Positions 1 through 8,461 of a DNA stretch of 64,000 nt are shown here, in pieces. Made by a program: the position numbers and the translations under genes. The DNA is from Paracoccus sp. C2R09 (GTDB taxonomy: Bacteria; Pseudomonadota; Alphaproteobacteria; Rhodobacterales; Rhodobacteraceae). The stretch is taken from positions 62,001 to 126,000 of the forward strand of contig NZ_JAHKQB010000027.1 of the NCBI RefSeq assembly GCF_018860625.1, read 5' to 3'. The notes below the pieces were generated by a model. That model saw only the letters and a list, made by a program, of their open reading frames with translations, was not told the DNA's origin and did not search any database. Position 1 is the first letter of the stretch. Every line of letters begins with the position of its first letter.

Positions 1-1
1 G

Positions 2-685
2 CGCCGGGCCGTGGCCGCCGCGCGCAGCGGTGCGGTACTGCTGGCGCGGGCCAAGATGGAACGCTTCGCGCGGGTGAATGGCGACATCATGATCCGGTCG
101 GTCCTGCTGCAGGGCTGCATGACCAGCTTCCTGTTCCTGGGGGCGGGGCAGGGGGACGTGACGCTGGCCGCGAACCAGGTTCTGCTGCAGTTCCTGACCC
201 TGACCGCCTTCGCGCTGGACGGCTTCGCCTTTGCCGCCGAAAGCCTGGTGGGGCAGGCCGTGGGGGCCGGCAGGCCGGACCGGGTGCGGCGGGCATCTGT
301 GCTGACCTCGAAATGGGGAATGGGCGGGGCCGTCGTGCTGGGGCTGTTCTTCATGGGGGCGGGCGGGGCGATCATCGACCTGTTGACCACGGCGCCGGGC
401 GTCCGGGCCGAGGCGCGACATTACCTGCCCTGGATCGGCATCGCGCCGCTTCTGGGGGCGGGGGCATGGATGCTGGACGGGATCTTCATCGGCGCCACCC
501 TGACGCGCGAGATGCGCGTCGCGATGATCCAGTCGGTCGCGGTCTTCGTGCTGGGGGTGGTCCTGCTGCCGCCCGTCATGGGCAATCACGGGCTGTGGGC
601 GGCGCTGATGGCGCTGAACGCGGCGCGGGCGGTCACGATGATCCGCCTGTACCCAAGGGCCGAGGCGGCGGCCGCCCCGGCATGA
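2..685 (+). CDS. MATE family efflux transporter (DinF-like), C-terminal part
   Basis: The reading frame is open from the first bases of the window, so the N-terminal half lies outside and only about 227 residues are visible. The protein is a multi-pass inner-membrane antiporter of the MATE superfamily, which exports organic cations and drugs using Na+ or H+ gradients. The visible part has several hydrophobic helices and the stretch around the DGFAFAAESLVGQAVG motif, typical of DinF-type MATE proteins. The substrate cannot be inferred. It ends five bases before the convergent zeta-inhibitor gene. The GTG at 11 is an internal codon, not a start. Confidence 0.85.
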   Translation, partial: RRAVAAARSGAVLLARAKMERFARVNGDIMIRSVLLQGCMTSFLFLGAGQGDVTLAANQVLLQFLTLTAFALDGFAFAAESLVGQAVGAGRPDRVRRASVLTSKWGMGGAVVLGLFFMGAGGAIIDLLTTAPGVRAEARHYLPWIGIAPLLGAGAWMLDGIFIGATLTREMRVAMIQSVAVFVLGVVLLPPVMGNHGLWAALMALNAARAVTMIRLYPRAEAAAAPA

Positions 686-689
686 TCGC

Positions 690-1004
690 TCAGGCCTCGT
701 CGGCGACCTGTCGGCGGGCCTCGAGGGTCAATTCGGCCATCCTGGTGCGGATCGTGTCCGCATCGGCCTTGCCGTCCAGATCGGCCGCGACCTTGCGAAA
801 GACGTCGTCCTCGCCCGGTTCCTCGAAATCCGAGGTGACCACGCTCATGGCATAGGCGCGGGCGTCGTCGCCGGTCTTGCCCAGCAGTTCCGCCGCCCAT
901 TCGCCCAGCAGGCGGTTGCGGCGGGCCTCGGCCTTGAAGCGCAACTCGGCGTCGTGGGCGAACTTGGATTCATAAGCGCGTTCGCGATCGTCGAATGTGG
1001 TCAT
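690..1004 (-). CDS. DUF1476 protein, F1-ATPase inhibitor zeta subunit
   Basis: A 104-residue soluble, mostly helical, highly charged protein beginning [18 protein letters not shown]. This is the DUF1476 family, whose Paracoccus denitrificans member is the zeta subunit that inhibits ATP hydrolysis by F1FO-ATP synthase through its N-terminal segment. The conserved [20 protein letters not shown] and [14 protein letters not shown] segments are present. The start at 1004 is chosen because a strong GGAGG lies just upstream; the frame stays open to 1151, but that extension shows no family similarity. It is divergent from purC with a short shared 5' region. Family assignment is firm; the inhibitory role is carried over from Paracoccus. 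Confidence 0.85.
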   Translation of the reverse strand: MTTFDDRERAYESKFAHDAELRFKAEARRNRLLGEWAAELLGKTGDDARAYAMSVVTSDFEEPGEDDVFRKVAADLDGKADADTIRTRMAELTLEARRQVADEA

Positions 1005-1134
1005 CGGACCCTCCTGCTGTCTTATCACCCAGATATGGGCATGCGGACCCCTTGCAGGCAAGCCTCGTATTGCGTGTGGGGGGCGTTTCGCGATAAGGCG
1101 CGGCATCGGGGACATGCGAAAGGACGGTCGGGCC

Positions 1135-1896
1135 ATGGCACCGCGGCGCAAGAAGATTTACGAAGGCAAAGCCAAGATCCTTTACGAAGGCACGGAGCCG
1201 GGAACGCTGGTCCAGTACTTCAAGGACGATGCGACCGCCTTCAATGCGCAGAAGAAGGCCACCATCGAAGGCAAGGGCGTGCTGAACAACCGCCTGTCCG
1301 AGTTCTTCATGCAGGGTCTGACGAATATCGGCGTGCCGAACCACTTCATCCGGCGCATCAACATGCGCGAGCAGCTGATCCGCCAGGTCGAGATCGTGCC
1401 GCTGGAAGTGATCGTGCGCAACTTCGCGGCAGGGTCGCTGGCCAAGCGCCTGGGCCTGGAAGAGGGCACGATGCTGCCCCGTCCCATCGTCGAGTACAGC
1501 TACAAGAACGACGAGTTGGGCGATCCGATGGTGTCCGAGGAATACGTCATCGCCTTCGGTTGGGCGACGCAGCAGGATCTGGACGACATCGTCAGCCTTG
1601 CGCTGCGCGTGAACGACTTCCTGTCGGGGGTCTTCTATGGCGCGGGCATCAAGCTGATCGATTTCAAGATCGAGATCGGCCGCGTCTGGGACAACGATTT
1701 CATGCGGCTGATCGTGGCCGACGAGATCAGCCCCGACAGCTGCCGGCTGTGGGACGTCAAGACCGGCCAGAAGCTGGACAAGGACGTGTTCCGGCGCGAT
1801 CTGGGCGATCTGACCGACGCCTATACCGAGGTGGCACGCCGGCTGGGCCTGATGCCCGCCAACACGACCAGCCTGAAACCGACCGCGATCAACTGA
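1135..1896 (+). CDS. purC: Phosphoribosylaminoimidazole-succinocarboxamide synthase
   Basis: SAICAR synthetase of de novo purine synthesis, which joins CAIR and aspartate using ATP. The 253-residue length is normal. The N terminus [16 protein letters not shown] is the classic PurC nucleotide-binding hairpin; IIVRN-like [18 protein letters not shown] and the [12 protein letters not shown] motif are also seen. The start at 1135 follows AAGGACGG by about eight bases; an ATG at 1114 lies upstream of this ribosome binding site and is less likely. purS follows after nine bases, so the two are probably co-transcribed. Confidence 0.95.
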   Translation: MAPRRKKIYEGKAKILYEGTEPGTLVQYFKDDATAFNAQKKATIEGKGVLNNRLSEFFMQGLTNIGVPNHFIRRINMREQLIRQVEIVPLEVIVRNFAAGSLAKRLGLEEGTMLPRPIVEYSYKNDELGDPMVSEEYVIAFGWATQQDLDDIVSLALRVNDFLSGVFYGAGIKLIDFKIEIGRVWDNDFMRLIVADEISPDSCRLWDVKTGQKLDKDVFRRDLGDLTDAYTEVARRLGLMPANTTSLKPTAIN

Positions 1897-1905
1897 GAGG
1901 ACGCC

Positions 1906-2148
1906 ATGAAAGCTCTTGTCACCATCATGCTGAAGGACGGCGTCCTTGATCCCCAGGGCGAGGCGATCCGCCACGCCCTGGGCGGTCTGGGCCACAAGGG
2001 CGTCGGCGGCGTCCGCCAGGGCAAGCTGATCGAGCTTGACCTGGAGGCGACCGATGCCGAGGCCGCGCGCGCCGAAGTGGCGCGCATGTGCGAAGGCCTG
2101 CTGGCCAATACCGTGATCGAGAAATACAGCATCGAGATCGCGCAGTAA
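1906..2148 (+). CDS. purS: Phosphoribosylformylglycinamidine synthase subunit PurS
   Basis: An 80-residue small subunit of FGAM synthase. It bridges PurL (synthetase) and PurQ (glutaminase) in the three-part enzyme found in Gram-positives and alphaproteobacteria. It starts MKALVTIMLKDGVLDPQGEAI, the family signature, and is full length. A GAGAGGA ribosome binding site sits upstream, straddling the purC stop. purQ and purL, often next in relatives, do not follow here; an amino-acid transporter operon begins instead. Confidence 0.95.
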   Translation: MKALVTIMLKDGVLDPQGEAIRHALGGLGHKGVGGVRQGKLIELDLEATDAEAARAEVARMCEGLLANTVIEKYSIEIAQ

Positions 2149-2165
2149 GACCGGCTGACGCTGCG

Positions 2166-2191
2166 GCAATCTGCCATTATCGGCAGGTTGC
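2166..2191 (+). terminator. Hairpin behind purS, possible terminator
   Basis: Arms GCAATCTGCC (2166-2175) and GGCAGGTTGC (2182-2191) pair over ten positions with one G-T pair and a six-base loop. It lies 18 bases after the purS stop. No T-run follows, so intrinsic termination is uncertain. Confidence 0.45.
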
Positions 2192-2257
2192 CCGGCATGC
2201 CCGGTTGCAAAATCGGTGCAATTCCCGCCCTATTCGCGGATGAACGACAGGAATGAC

Positions 2258-3040
2258 ATGACGATTGACGCCGCCGCCCCGGTCATCGAGATCCGGGGCC
2301 TTCGCAAATCATATGGCGATCTTCAGGTGTTGAAGGGCGTCTCGATGCGCGCGCCGCGCGGCCATGTCATCAGCCTGATCGGATCGTCGGGATCGGGCAA
2401 GTCCACGCTGCTGCGCTGCTGCAACCTGCTGGAGCAGAGCGAGGAGGGCGAGATCCTGTTCGAGGGTCAGCCCGTGCGCTGGAAGGGGCAGGGCCAGGAT
2501 CGCGGTCCCGCCGACCGCGCGCAGGTCCGCAGCCTGCGCACCAACCTGTCGATGGTGTTCCAGCAGTTCAACCTGTGGTCCCACATGACCATCCTGCAGA
2601 ACGTGATGGAGGCTCCGGTCACCGTGCTGGGCGAAGACCGCGCCGAGGTCGAGACCCGCGCCCGCGCCTTGCTGGCCAAGGTGGGCATCGGCGACAAATG
2701 CGATGCATGGCCCGCCCAGCTGTCGGGCGGCCAGCAGCAGCGCGCGGCGATCGCGCGCGCTTTGTGCATGCAGCCCAAGGCGCTGCTGTTCGACGAACCG
2801 ACCAGCGCGCTGGACCCCGAACTGCAGCAAGAGGTCGTGAAGGTCATCAAGGATCTTGCGGCCGAGCATCGGACCATGATCCTTGTGACGCATGACATGC
2901 GCCTTGCGGCGGATGTCAGCGACCATGTCGTGTTCCTGCATCAGGGCGTCATCTGCGAGGAAGGCCCCCCGCAAGATCTGTTCGGCGCGCCGAAGACGGA
3001 CCGCCTGCGGCAGTTCCTGTCCGCGACGATGGCCGGCTGA
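2258..3040 (+). CDS. Polar amino-acid ABC transporter, ATP-binding protein
   Basis: A 260-residue ATPase of the HisP/GlnQ class that drives uptake of polar amino acids. Walker [10 protein letters not shown] is at about residues 42-50, the Q-loop FQQFNLW at about 101-107, the signature LSGGQQQR at about 155-162, and Walker B LLFDEP at about 176-181. The start at 2258 is preferred because AGGA lies five bases upstream; an in-frame ATG at 2240 is possible. It is first in an operon with the binding protein, two permeases and a glutamine-synthetase-like enzyme, all on the same strand. Confidence 0.93.
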   Translation: MTIDAAAPVIEIRGLRKSYGDLQVLKGVSMRAPRGHVISLIGSSGSGKSTLLRCCNLLEQSEEGEILFEGQPVRWKGQGQDRGPADRAQVRSLRTNLSMVFQQFNLWSHMTILQNVMEAPVTVLGEDRAEVETRARALLAKVGIGDKCDAWPAQLSGGQQQRAAIARALCMQPKALLFDEPTSALDPELQQEVVKVIKDLAAEHRTMILVTHDMRLAADVSDHVVFLHQGVICEEGPPQDLFGAPKTDRLRQFLSATMAG

Positions 3041-3070
3041 CAAGACAAGAAACCAACGGGAGAATACCAT

Positions 3071-3796
3071 ATGAAGAAGATCGTACTGACCGCCGCGATC
3101 CTTGCGATGGGGGCGGGCGTGGCCCAGGCCCAGTCGCTGCGCATGGGCACCGAGGGCGCATACCCTCCCTATAACTTCATCAACGATTCCGGTGAGGTCG
3201 ACGGCTATGAACGCGAGCTGGGCGACATCATCTGCGAACGTGCCGAACTGGATTGCACCTGGGTCACGAACGATTGGGATTCCATCATCCCGAACCTCGT
3301 CTCGGGGAACTACGACACGATCATGGCCGGGATGAGCATCACGGCCGAGCGGCAGGAGGTCATCTCCTTCACGCAGAACTACATCCCGCCGATCGCATCG
3401 GCCTATGTCGCGCTGTCGGACGATATCGATCCCGAAACCGCCATCATCGCCGCGCAGGCGGGCACCATCCAGGCGGGTCACGTGTCCGAGACCGGCGCGA
3501 CGCTGCTGGAATACGCGACGCTGGACGACACGCTGGCCGCCGTCCGCAACGGCGAGGCCGACGCGGTGCTGGCCGACAAGGACGTGCTGACCCCCCATGT
3601 GGAGGAATCCTCGGGGCAGCTGGTCTGGGTCGGCGAGGACGTGGCCCTGGGCGAGGGGATCGGCATCGGTCTGCGTCAGTCGGATGGCGAGCTGCGCGAC
3701 AAGCTGGACGCCGTCATCACCGAGCTGAAGGAAGATGGCACCATCAACGAGCTGATCGTGAAGTGGCTGGGCGAAGACGCCACCACCTACGAGTGA
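3071..3796 (+). CDS. Amino-acid ABC transporter, periplasmic substrate-binding protein
   Basis: A 241-residue protein of the family 3 solute-binding fold (HisJ/ArgT/GlnH). A signal peptide is clear: MKK, a hydrophobic core and a GVAQA cleavage site near residue 20. The mature part starts with RMGTEGAYPPYNF and contains the DWDSIIPNLVSGNYDTIMAGMS segment usual for cationic and polar amino-acid binders. The exact ligand is unknown; HisJ/ArgT-like sequence and the ligase at the operon end make a basic amino acid or related amine plausible. A strong hairpin follows the stop. Confidence 0.92.
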   Translation: MKKIVLTAAILAMGAGVAQAQSLRMGTEGAYPPYNFINDSGEVDGYERELGDIICERAELDCTWVTNDWDSIIPNLVSGNYDTIMAGMSITAERQEVISFTQNYIPPIASAYVALSDDIDPETAIIAAQAGTIQAGHVSETGATLLEYATLDDTLAAVRNGEADAVLADKDVLTPHVEESSGQLVWVGEDVALGEGIGIGLRQSDGELRDKLDAVITELKEDGTINELIVKWLGEDATTYE

Positions 3797-3805
3797 TCCG
3801 AGATG

Positions 3806-3827
3806 GCCGCCCGTTCGCGGGCGGCCG
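3806..3827 (+). terminator. Intra-operon hairpin after binding-protein gene
   Basis: A perfect nine-base-pair stem, GGCCGCCCG with CGGGCGGCC, closes a TTCG tetraloop. It lies between the binding-protein stop (3796) and the first permease start (3876), and no T-run follows. Such hairpins usually protect the upstream mRNA or partly stop transcription, giving more binding protein than membrane subunits. Confidence 0.6.
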
Positions 3828-3875
3828 ACCAGATGAGGGCCGCCCCCACGGGGACGGCTGCAAGGAAGAACCACG

Positions 3876-4754
3876 ATGCTTGCCCAATGTGCCGATCCCG
3901 CCTCGCTTCAGGGGCTGTCATGGCTGATGTGTTACCTCACATCGGGCAAGCACATGATGTTCTATGCCAGTTTCGGCACGGTGCTGCTGCTTCTGGCGAT
4001 CACCGCGCCGCTGGCCCTGGCCTTCGGCTTCGGGGGGGCGCTGGCCTCGCGGTCGCGGATTGCGCCGCTGCGCTGGTTCGGCTGGCTCTATACCTCGATG
4101 GTGCGGGGCGTGCCGGACATCCTGTTCTTCCTGTTCGTGCCCATCGCGGTCGATCAGGGCCTGGAATGGTTGCGGCACAAGGCGCTGTGCGGCGGTGACG
4201 CGCCTGTCCGGCAGGGCAACGATTTCGTCGTCTGCGCGGCCGCCAAGCTGCCCCTGTCCACCAGCCCGCAATGGGTCCACGAGGTCTATGGCTTCACGCT
4301 GGCGGTCATGGCCTTTGCCATCGTCTTCGGCGCCTTCGCGGCCAATGTGCTGGCAGGCGCGATGCGCGCCGTCCCGCGCGCGCAGCTGGAGACCGCCGAG
4401 GCCTACGGCCTGACGCAGCGCCAGATCAGCCGCCGCATCCTGATCCCGCAGATGTGGACCTATGCCATTCCGGGCCTGTCGAACCTGTGGATGATCCTGA
4501 TCAAGGCCACGCCGCTTCTGTTCCTGCTGGGGGTCGAGGATATCGTCTACTGGGCGCGCGAGCTGGGCGGGGCCAAGACCAGCGCCTTCACCTATCCGCA
4601 TCCCGACTGGCGGCTGTATTACTTCATCGGGATCCTGATCTTCTATCTTCTGATGACCTGGGGGTCCGAACGGATCATCGGTCGCCTGACGCGCCGCTTG
4701 TCGGCGGGGCAGGCAACGCTGGCGGGTGAAGCCCTGCGCAAGGGGGCCGCATGA
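3876..4754 (+). CDS. Amino-acid ABC transporter permease, first subunit
   Basis: A 292-residue inner-membrane permease of the HisQ/HisM type. Hydrophobic helices and the EAA loop (ETAEAYGLTQRQISRRILIPQ) that contacts the ATPase are visible. It is longer than many HisQ proteins because of a loop at about residues 90-130 with two cysteines. It overlaps the next permease by four bases (ATGA), indicating coupled translation and a heteromeric pair. The ATG at 3876 follows a GGAAGAA stretch. Confidence 0.9.
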   Translation: MLAQCADPASLQGLSWLMCYLTSGKHMMFYASFGTVLLLLAITAPLALAFGFGGALASRSRIAPLRWFGWLYTSMVRGVPDILFFLFVPIAVDQGLEWLRHKALCGGDAPVRQGNDFVVCAAAKLPLSTSPQWVHEVYGFTLAVMAFAIVFGAFAANVLAGAMRAVPRAQLETAEAYGLTQRQISRRILIPQMWTYAIPGLSNLWMILIKATPLLFLLGVEDIVYWARELGGAKTSAFTYPHPDWRLYYFIGILIFYLLMTWGSERIIGRLTRRLSAGQATLAGEALRKGAA

Positions 4755-5575
4755 CCTGCACCGAAGTCTTTTCCAACTATGCCCTTCGTTCGATCGGCAT
4801 GGGCGAGCGGCTGCTGCCGCGATCCGATTTCGACCTGTGCCAGCAATTCGTGCTGATCGGGTCGGGGCTGATCTGGAACCTGTATTTCGCGGCGCTGGCG
4901 CTGTTCGTGGGCTTCTTCATCGCCACGGGTCTGGCCGTCGCGCGGGCCGGGCGCAGCGTCGTCCTGCGCAAGTTCGCGGACGGGTTCATCTTCCTGTTCC
5001 GGGGCAGCCCGCTCTTCATCCAGTTCTTCCTGGCCTACGAGGCGCTGGTCATGCTGCCCCGCGCGGGGATCGAGATCTTCGGTATCACCGTGGCCACCAG
5101 CTGGCTGACCAAGGCCTGGGCCGGTGCGCTGATCGTGCTGATCCTCAACACCTCGGCCTATTCGGCGCAGATCTTCCACGGCGCGCTGATGTCGGTGCCC
5201 AAGGGCGATATCGAGGCTGCGGATGCCTATGGCCTGGCAGGCTGGTCGCGGTTCCGCCGGATCACCTGGCCCACCATGCTGCGCCTTGCCTGGCCCGCCT
5301 ATACCAACGAGGCGATCTTCCTGTTCCATGCAACGACGCTGGTCTTCTTCTCGGGGTTCCCGGCGTTCCAGCAGAAGGGGGACGCGCTCTATTACGCGAA
5401 TTATTTCGCGGACCGGACCTTCAACCCCTTCGTCGCCTATCCGGTGGCCGCGATGTATTTCATCATCGCGACCTTGCTGCTGATCTGGGTTTTCGGCAGG
5501 GTGAACAAGCGCCTGAACCGACATCTGCCGGGGCAGGGCGGGCGCGTCCGATACAGGCCCCAACTTGTGAGATGA
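4751..5575 (+). CDS. Amino-acid ABC transporter permease, second subunit
   Basis: A 274-residue membrane protein of the same HisM-like family, partner of the preceding permease. It carries the EAA-loop segment DIEAADAYGLAGWSRFRRITWP and several strong transmembrane helices. Its start overlaps the previous stop by four bases, and its stop overlaps the start of the downstream ligase, so the transporter genes and the enzyme form one translationally coupled set. Confidence 0.9.
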   Translation: MTCTEVFSNYALRSIGMGERLLPRSDFDLCQQFVLIGSGLIWNLYFAALALFVGFFIATGLAVARAGRSVVLRKFADGFIFLFRGSPLFIQFFLAYEALVMLPRAGIEIFGITVATSWLTKAWAGALIVLILNTSAYSAQIFHGALMSVPKGDIEAADAYGLAGWSRFRRITWPTMLRLAWPAYTNEAIFLFHATTLVFFSGFPAFQQKGDALYYANYFADRTFNPFVAYPVAAMYFIIATLLLIWVFGRVNKRLNRHLPGQGGRVRYRPQLVR

Positions 5576-6912
5576 TCCCAATGGAATGGTTGCGTGAACA
5601 CCCCGAAGTCAAGACGATCCGCGTTGCGGCTGCAGATCTGAACGGGGTGGCGCGCGGCAAGCGCATTCCCGCACGCTATACCGATCGGCTGACGGAAGAA
5701 GGGACGAAGTTCCCCTTCTCGGTCCTCAATCTCGATATCTGGGGCGAGGATGTCGAGGACAGCCCGCTGGTCTTCGAATCCGGCGATCCCGACGGGCTGC
5801 TGATGCCCACCGAACGCGGCTTCCTGCCGATGCCCTGGCTGGACGCGCCGACCGCGCTGCTGCCGCTGTGGATGTTCCATCCCGATGGCCGCGCCTATGA
5901 AGGCGATCCCCGCCAGGCGCTGGCCCGTGTGGTCGAACGCTATGACGCCGCGGGGCTGGTTCCCGTCGTCGCGACCGAGCTCGAGTTCTTCCTGATCGAC
6001 GACAGCGGCCGCCAGCTGCGCGTGCCCCCCAACCCCCGTTCCGGCAAGCGCCGCACCGGCGGCGAGGTTCTGAGCCTGCGCGCGCTGGACGCCTTCGACC
6101 AGTTCTTCACCCGCCTGTACGATGTCTGCGAATCGATGGACATTCCCGCCGATACCGCCATCTCCGAGGCCGGACCCGGCCAGTTCGAGATCAACCTGAT
6201 GCATCAGGCCGACCCGCTGAAGGCCGCCGATGATGCGTGGCTGTTCAAGATGGCGGTCAAGGGGATCGCCCGCAGCTACGGCTTTGCCGCCAGCTTCATG
6301 GCCAAGCCCTACGAGGCGTTTTCCGGCAACGGCATGCACATGCATTTCTCGGTGCTGGACAAGGCGGGGCGCAACATCTTCGACGACGGCACGGAACGCG
6401 GCACCGACGAACTGCGCCACGCGGTCGCGGGGTGCCTGCGTGCCATGCCGGGATCGACCCTGCTTTTCGCCCCGCACGAGAACAGCTATGACCGGCTGGT
6501 GCCGAATGCCCATGCGCCCACCAGCATCGGCTGGGCCTACGAGAACCGCACCGCGGCCATCCGCATCCCCTCGTCCGGGCCCAAGGCCCGCCGGATCGAA
6601 CATCGCGTGGCGGGGGGCGACGTGAACCCCTATCTGACGGTGGCCGCGATCCTCGGCGCGGCGCTGGACGGGTTGGAGGACAAGCTGCCCGCGCCCGAGC
6701 CGTTCACCGGCAACGCCTATGACAAGCAGATGGCGCAGCTGCCGACCGATTGGGGCTCGGCCATCGAAGCCTTCGCGAACTGCCCCGAAATGCGGCGCAT
6801 CTTCCCGCAGCACCTGATCGACAACTACCTGATGACCAAGCGGCAAGAGCTGTTCTACATGGCCGAGCTGTCCGACGAGGAAACCGTCGAGCTGTATTTG
6901 GATACGGTCTGA
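5572..6912 (+). CDS. Glutamine synthetase family protein (gamma-glutamyl-amine ligase type)
   Basis: A 446-residue ATP-dependent ligase of the GlnT/PuuA branch rather than the housekeeping glutamine synthetase: the N terminus is short and the usual GlnA adenylylation region is absent. Catalytic-fold motifs are present: ATELEFFLID, EAGPGQFEINL, GNGMHMHFS, NSYDRLVP and ENRTAAIRIP. The family joins glutamate to an amine. Position at the end of an amino-acid transporter operon suggests it acts on the imported compound or its amine product; this is inference. The start at 5572 overlaps the permease stop; 5581 is an alternative. The 3' end overlaps the convergent LysR gene by about 58 bases. Confidence 0.85.
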   Translation: MIPMEWLREHPEVKTIRVAAADLNGVARGKRIPARYTDRLTEEGTKFPFSVLNLDIWGEDVEDSPLVFESGDPDGLLMPTERGFLPMPWLDAPTALLPLWMFHPDGRAYEGDPRQALARVVERYDAAGLVPVVATELEFFLIDDSGRQLRVPPNPRSGKRRTGGEVLSLRALDAFDQFFTRLYDVCESMDIPADTAISEAGPGQFEINLMHQADPLKAADDAWLFKMAVKGIARSYGFAASFMAKPYEAFSGNGMHMHFSVLDKAGRNIFDDGTERGTDELRHAVAGCLRAMPGSTLLFAPHENSYDRLVPNAHAPTSIGWAYENRTAAIRIPSSGPKARRIEHRVAGGDVNPYLTVAAILGAALDGLEDKLPAPEPFTGNAYDKQMAQLPTDWGSAIEAFANCPEMRRIFPQHLIDNYLMTKRQELFYMAELSDEETVELYLDTV

Positions 6913-7793
6913 TCCAGCAGCGCCGCCGTTTCGCCGATCAGGCCGGCCGCAGCCTCCAGCCTGCTGGTGGTCGGCCGGGCGGCCAGGGTGATCAGCCATA
7001 GGGGCTGACGGACGTGCACGGGCAACGGGCAGATCGCCAGACGGTCGCGGGCGGGGCTTGCCTCGATGCCGCTGCGGGGCAGGACGGTCCAGCCGATGCC
7101 CGCCGCGATGGGCAGGGGGATCTGCCCGATCTGGTTCAGGTGGACGCGGATGCGCAAACGGTCTCCGCCGGGATGGTCGTCGAAATTCGGACCCAGCAGC
7201 AGATCCGCCAGCGCCGGGCCGTCGGGGTGCCCGACAAAGCCGCGATCCTGCAGATCGTCGATCCCCGTGGGCGGCGGCGCCCCCTTCGGCATGACCAGGC
7301 ACAGCTCCTCCTGTCCGATGGCGGTGGCTGTCAGGCGGGGGTTCTGCGGATCGGCATGCAGGATGCCCAGGTCGAACCGTCCCGACAACACGCCCTCGGT
7401 GATGGTCGGCTGCGGCGCGGCCTCCAGCGTGATGCCCAGACCCGGTCGCGTCGCGGCATGGGCGATCAGCCGCGGCCCCAGCATCAGCGCGAAGCTGCCC
7501 GAACAGGCGATGGCCAAAGTTCCGCGATCGGGGTCGTCGCCGCGCAACCCCTCGATCAGGTCGCGTTCCTGTCGGTGGCGATCCTCGGCCAGCCTGCGCA
7601 GCCGGTCCCCGGCCTCGGTCAGGACGAAGCCCTTGCCCTGGCGCAGGACCAGTTCGGTCCCGGCCTGACCTTCCAGCTTGCGCAGATGCTGCGACACGCC
7701 CGGTTGAGTCATGTTCAGCATGCGTGCCGCGCGCGTAGCGCTGCCCGTGCGGCAGAGGATGCGGAAGGTCTCGAGCCAGGTCGCGTTCAGCAT
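6855..7793 (-). CDS. LysR family transcriptional regulator
   Basis: A 312-residue regulator. The N-terminal winged helix-turn-helix (about residues 5-60, including ATRAARMLNMTQPGVSQHLRKLE) is followed by a periplasmic-binding-like effector domain. It is divergent from the VOC protein gene across 111 bases, the usual arrangement for a LysR target. An inverted repeat, ATCAAA (7809-7814) and TTTGAT (7832-7837), lies in that gap. The effector is unknown. The start at 7793 gives the normal LysR N terminus. Confidence 0.88.
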   Translation of the reverse strand: MLNATWLETFRILCRTGSATRAARMLNMTQPGVSQHLRKLEGQAGTELVLRQGKGFVLTEAGDRLRRLAEDRHRQERDLIEGLRGDDPDRGTLAIACSGSFALMLGPRLIAHAATRPGLGITLEAAPQPTITEGVLSGRFDLGILHADPQNPRLTATAIGQEELCLVMPKGAPPPTGIDDLQDRGFVGHPDGPALADLLLGPNFDDHPGGDRLRIRVHLNQIGQIPLPIAAGIGWTVLPRSGIEASPARDRLAICPLPVHVRQPLWLITLAARPTTSRLEAAAGLIGETAALLDQTVSKYSSTVSSSDSSAM

Positions 7794-7808
7794 GACAAAC
7801 GTTTCATT

Positions 7809-7837
7809 ATCAAACACGCGACAAATCATAATTTGAT
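7809..7837. promoter_or_regulatory. Candidate LysR operator in divergent promoter region
   Basis: Half-sites ATCAAA and TTTGAT form an inverted repeat spaced by 17 bases in an AT-rich pocket between the divergent regulator and VOC genes. LysR proteins often bind such sites between divergent promoters. No binding data; the repeat is short. Confidence 0.35.
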
Positions 7838-7904
7838 GTTCGCGCCCCGCAAGGCCATTTTCGCCCTGACACTTACGCAAACGCCACCACCCCAAGGAGC
7901 GATC

Positions 7905-8396
7905 ATGTATCCCCGCAGCTTTTCCCATATCGGCCTGTCGGTTCCCGATCTCGACAAGGCCGTCGAATTCTACCGCGACGTGCTGGGCCTCTATGTCATC
8001 ATGGAGCCCACCGAAGTGACCGAGGATGACAGCGATATCGGCACGATGTGCACCGATGTCTTCGGCCCCGGCTGGAACCGTCTGCGCATCGCGCATATGG
8101 CGACCGCGGACCGGATCGGGCTGGAACTGTTCGAATTCGACGGCAACCGCCCCCCCGAGGAGAACCTGGATTATCGTCGCCACGGCACCTTCCATTTCGC
8201 CATCCAGGACCCCGATGTCGAAGGGCTGGCCGCGAAGATCGTCGCGGCGGGCGGTCGTCAGCGCATGCCCGTGCGCGAATATTTCCCCGGCGAGAAGCCC
8301 TATCGCATGGTCTATGTCGAAGATCCCTTCGGCATCGTCTTCGAACTCTACAGCCACAGCTACGAGCTGACCTATTCGGCGGGCGCCTACGACTGA
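7905..8396 (+). CDS. VOC family protein (glyoxalase/dioxygenase fold)
   Basis: A 163-residue single-chain vicinal-oxygen-chelate protein. The first beta-strand carries FSHIGLSVPDLDKAVEFYRDVLG, with a metal-type histidine; a second histidine lies in TFHFAIQDPD and the C-terminal glutamate in DPFGIVFELYS. The family includes glyoxalase I, ring-cleavage dioxygenases and epimerases; the reaction here is not determined. AAGGAGC precedes the ATG at 7905. The divergent LysR gene probably controls it. Confidence 0.85.
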   Translation: MYPRSFSHIGLSVPDLDKAVEFYRDVLGLYVIMEPTEVTEDDSDIGTMCTDVFGPGWNRLRIAHMATADRIGLELFEFDGNRPPEENLDYRRHGTFHFAIQDPDVEGLAAKIVAAGGRQRMPVREYFPGEKPYRMVYVEDPFGIVFELYSHSYELTYSAGAYD

Positions 8397-8461
8397 GGAC
8401 CGCTTGCAAGGACGCGGCGCCCCCCGTTAAGAAGCGGAGAATCGCAGCAGGGGGATACCGC

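Noticed and set aside
4726-5571. Possible N-terminal extension of the glutamine-synthetase-like gene
   Set aside because: It coincides with the second permease gene in another frame and has biased noise composition; the family start is at 5572 or 5581.
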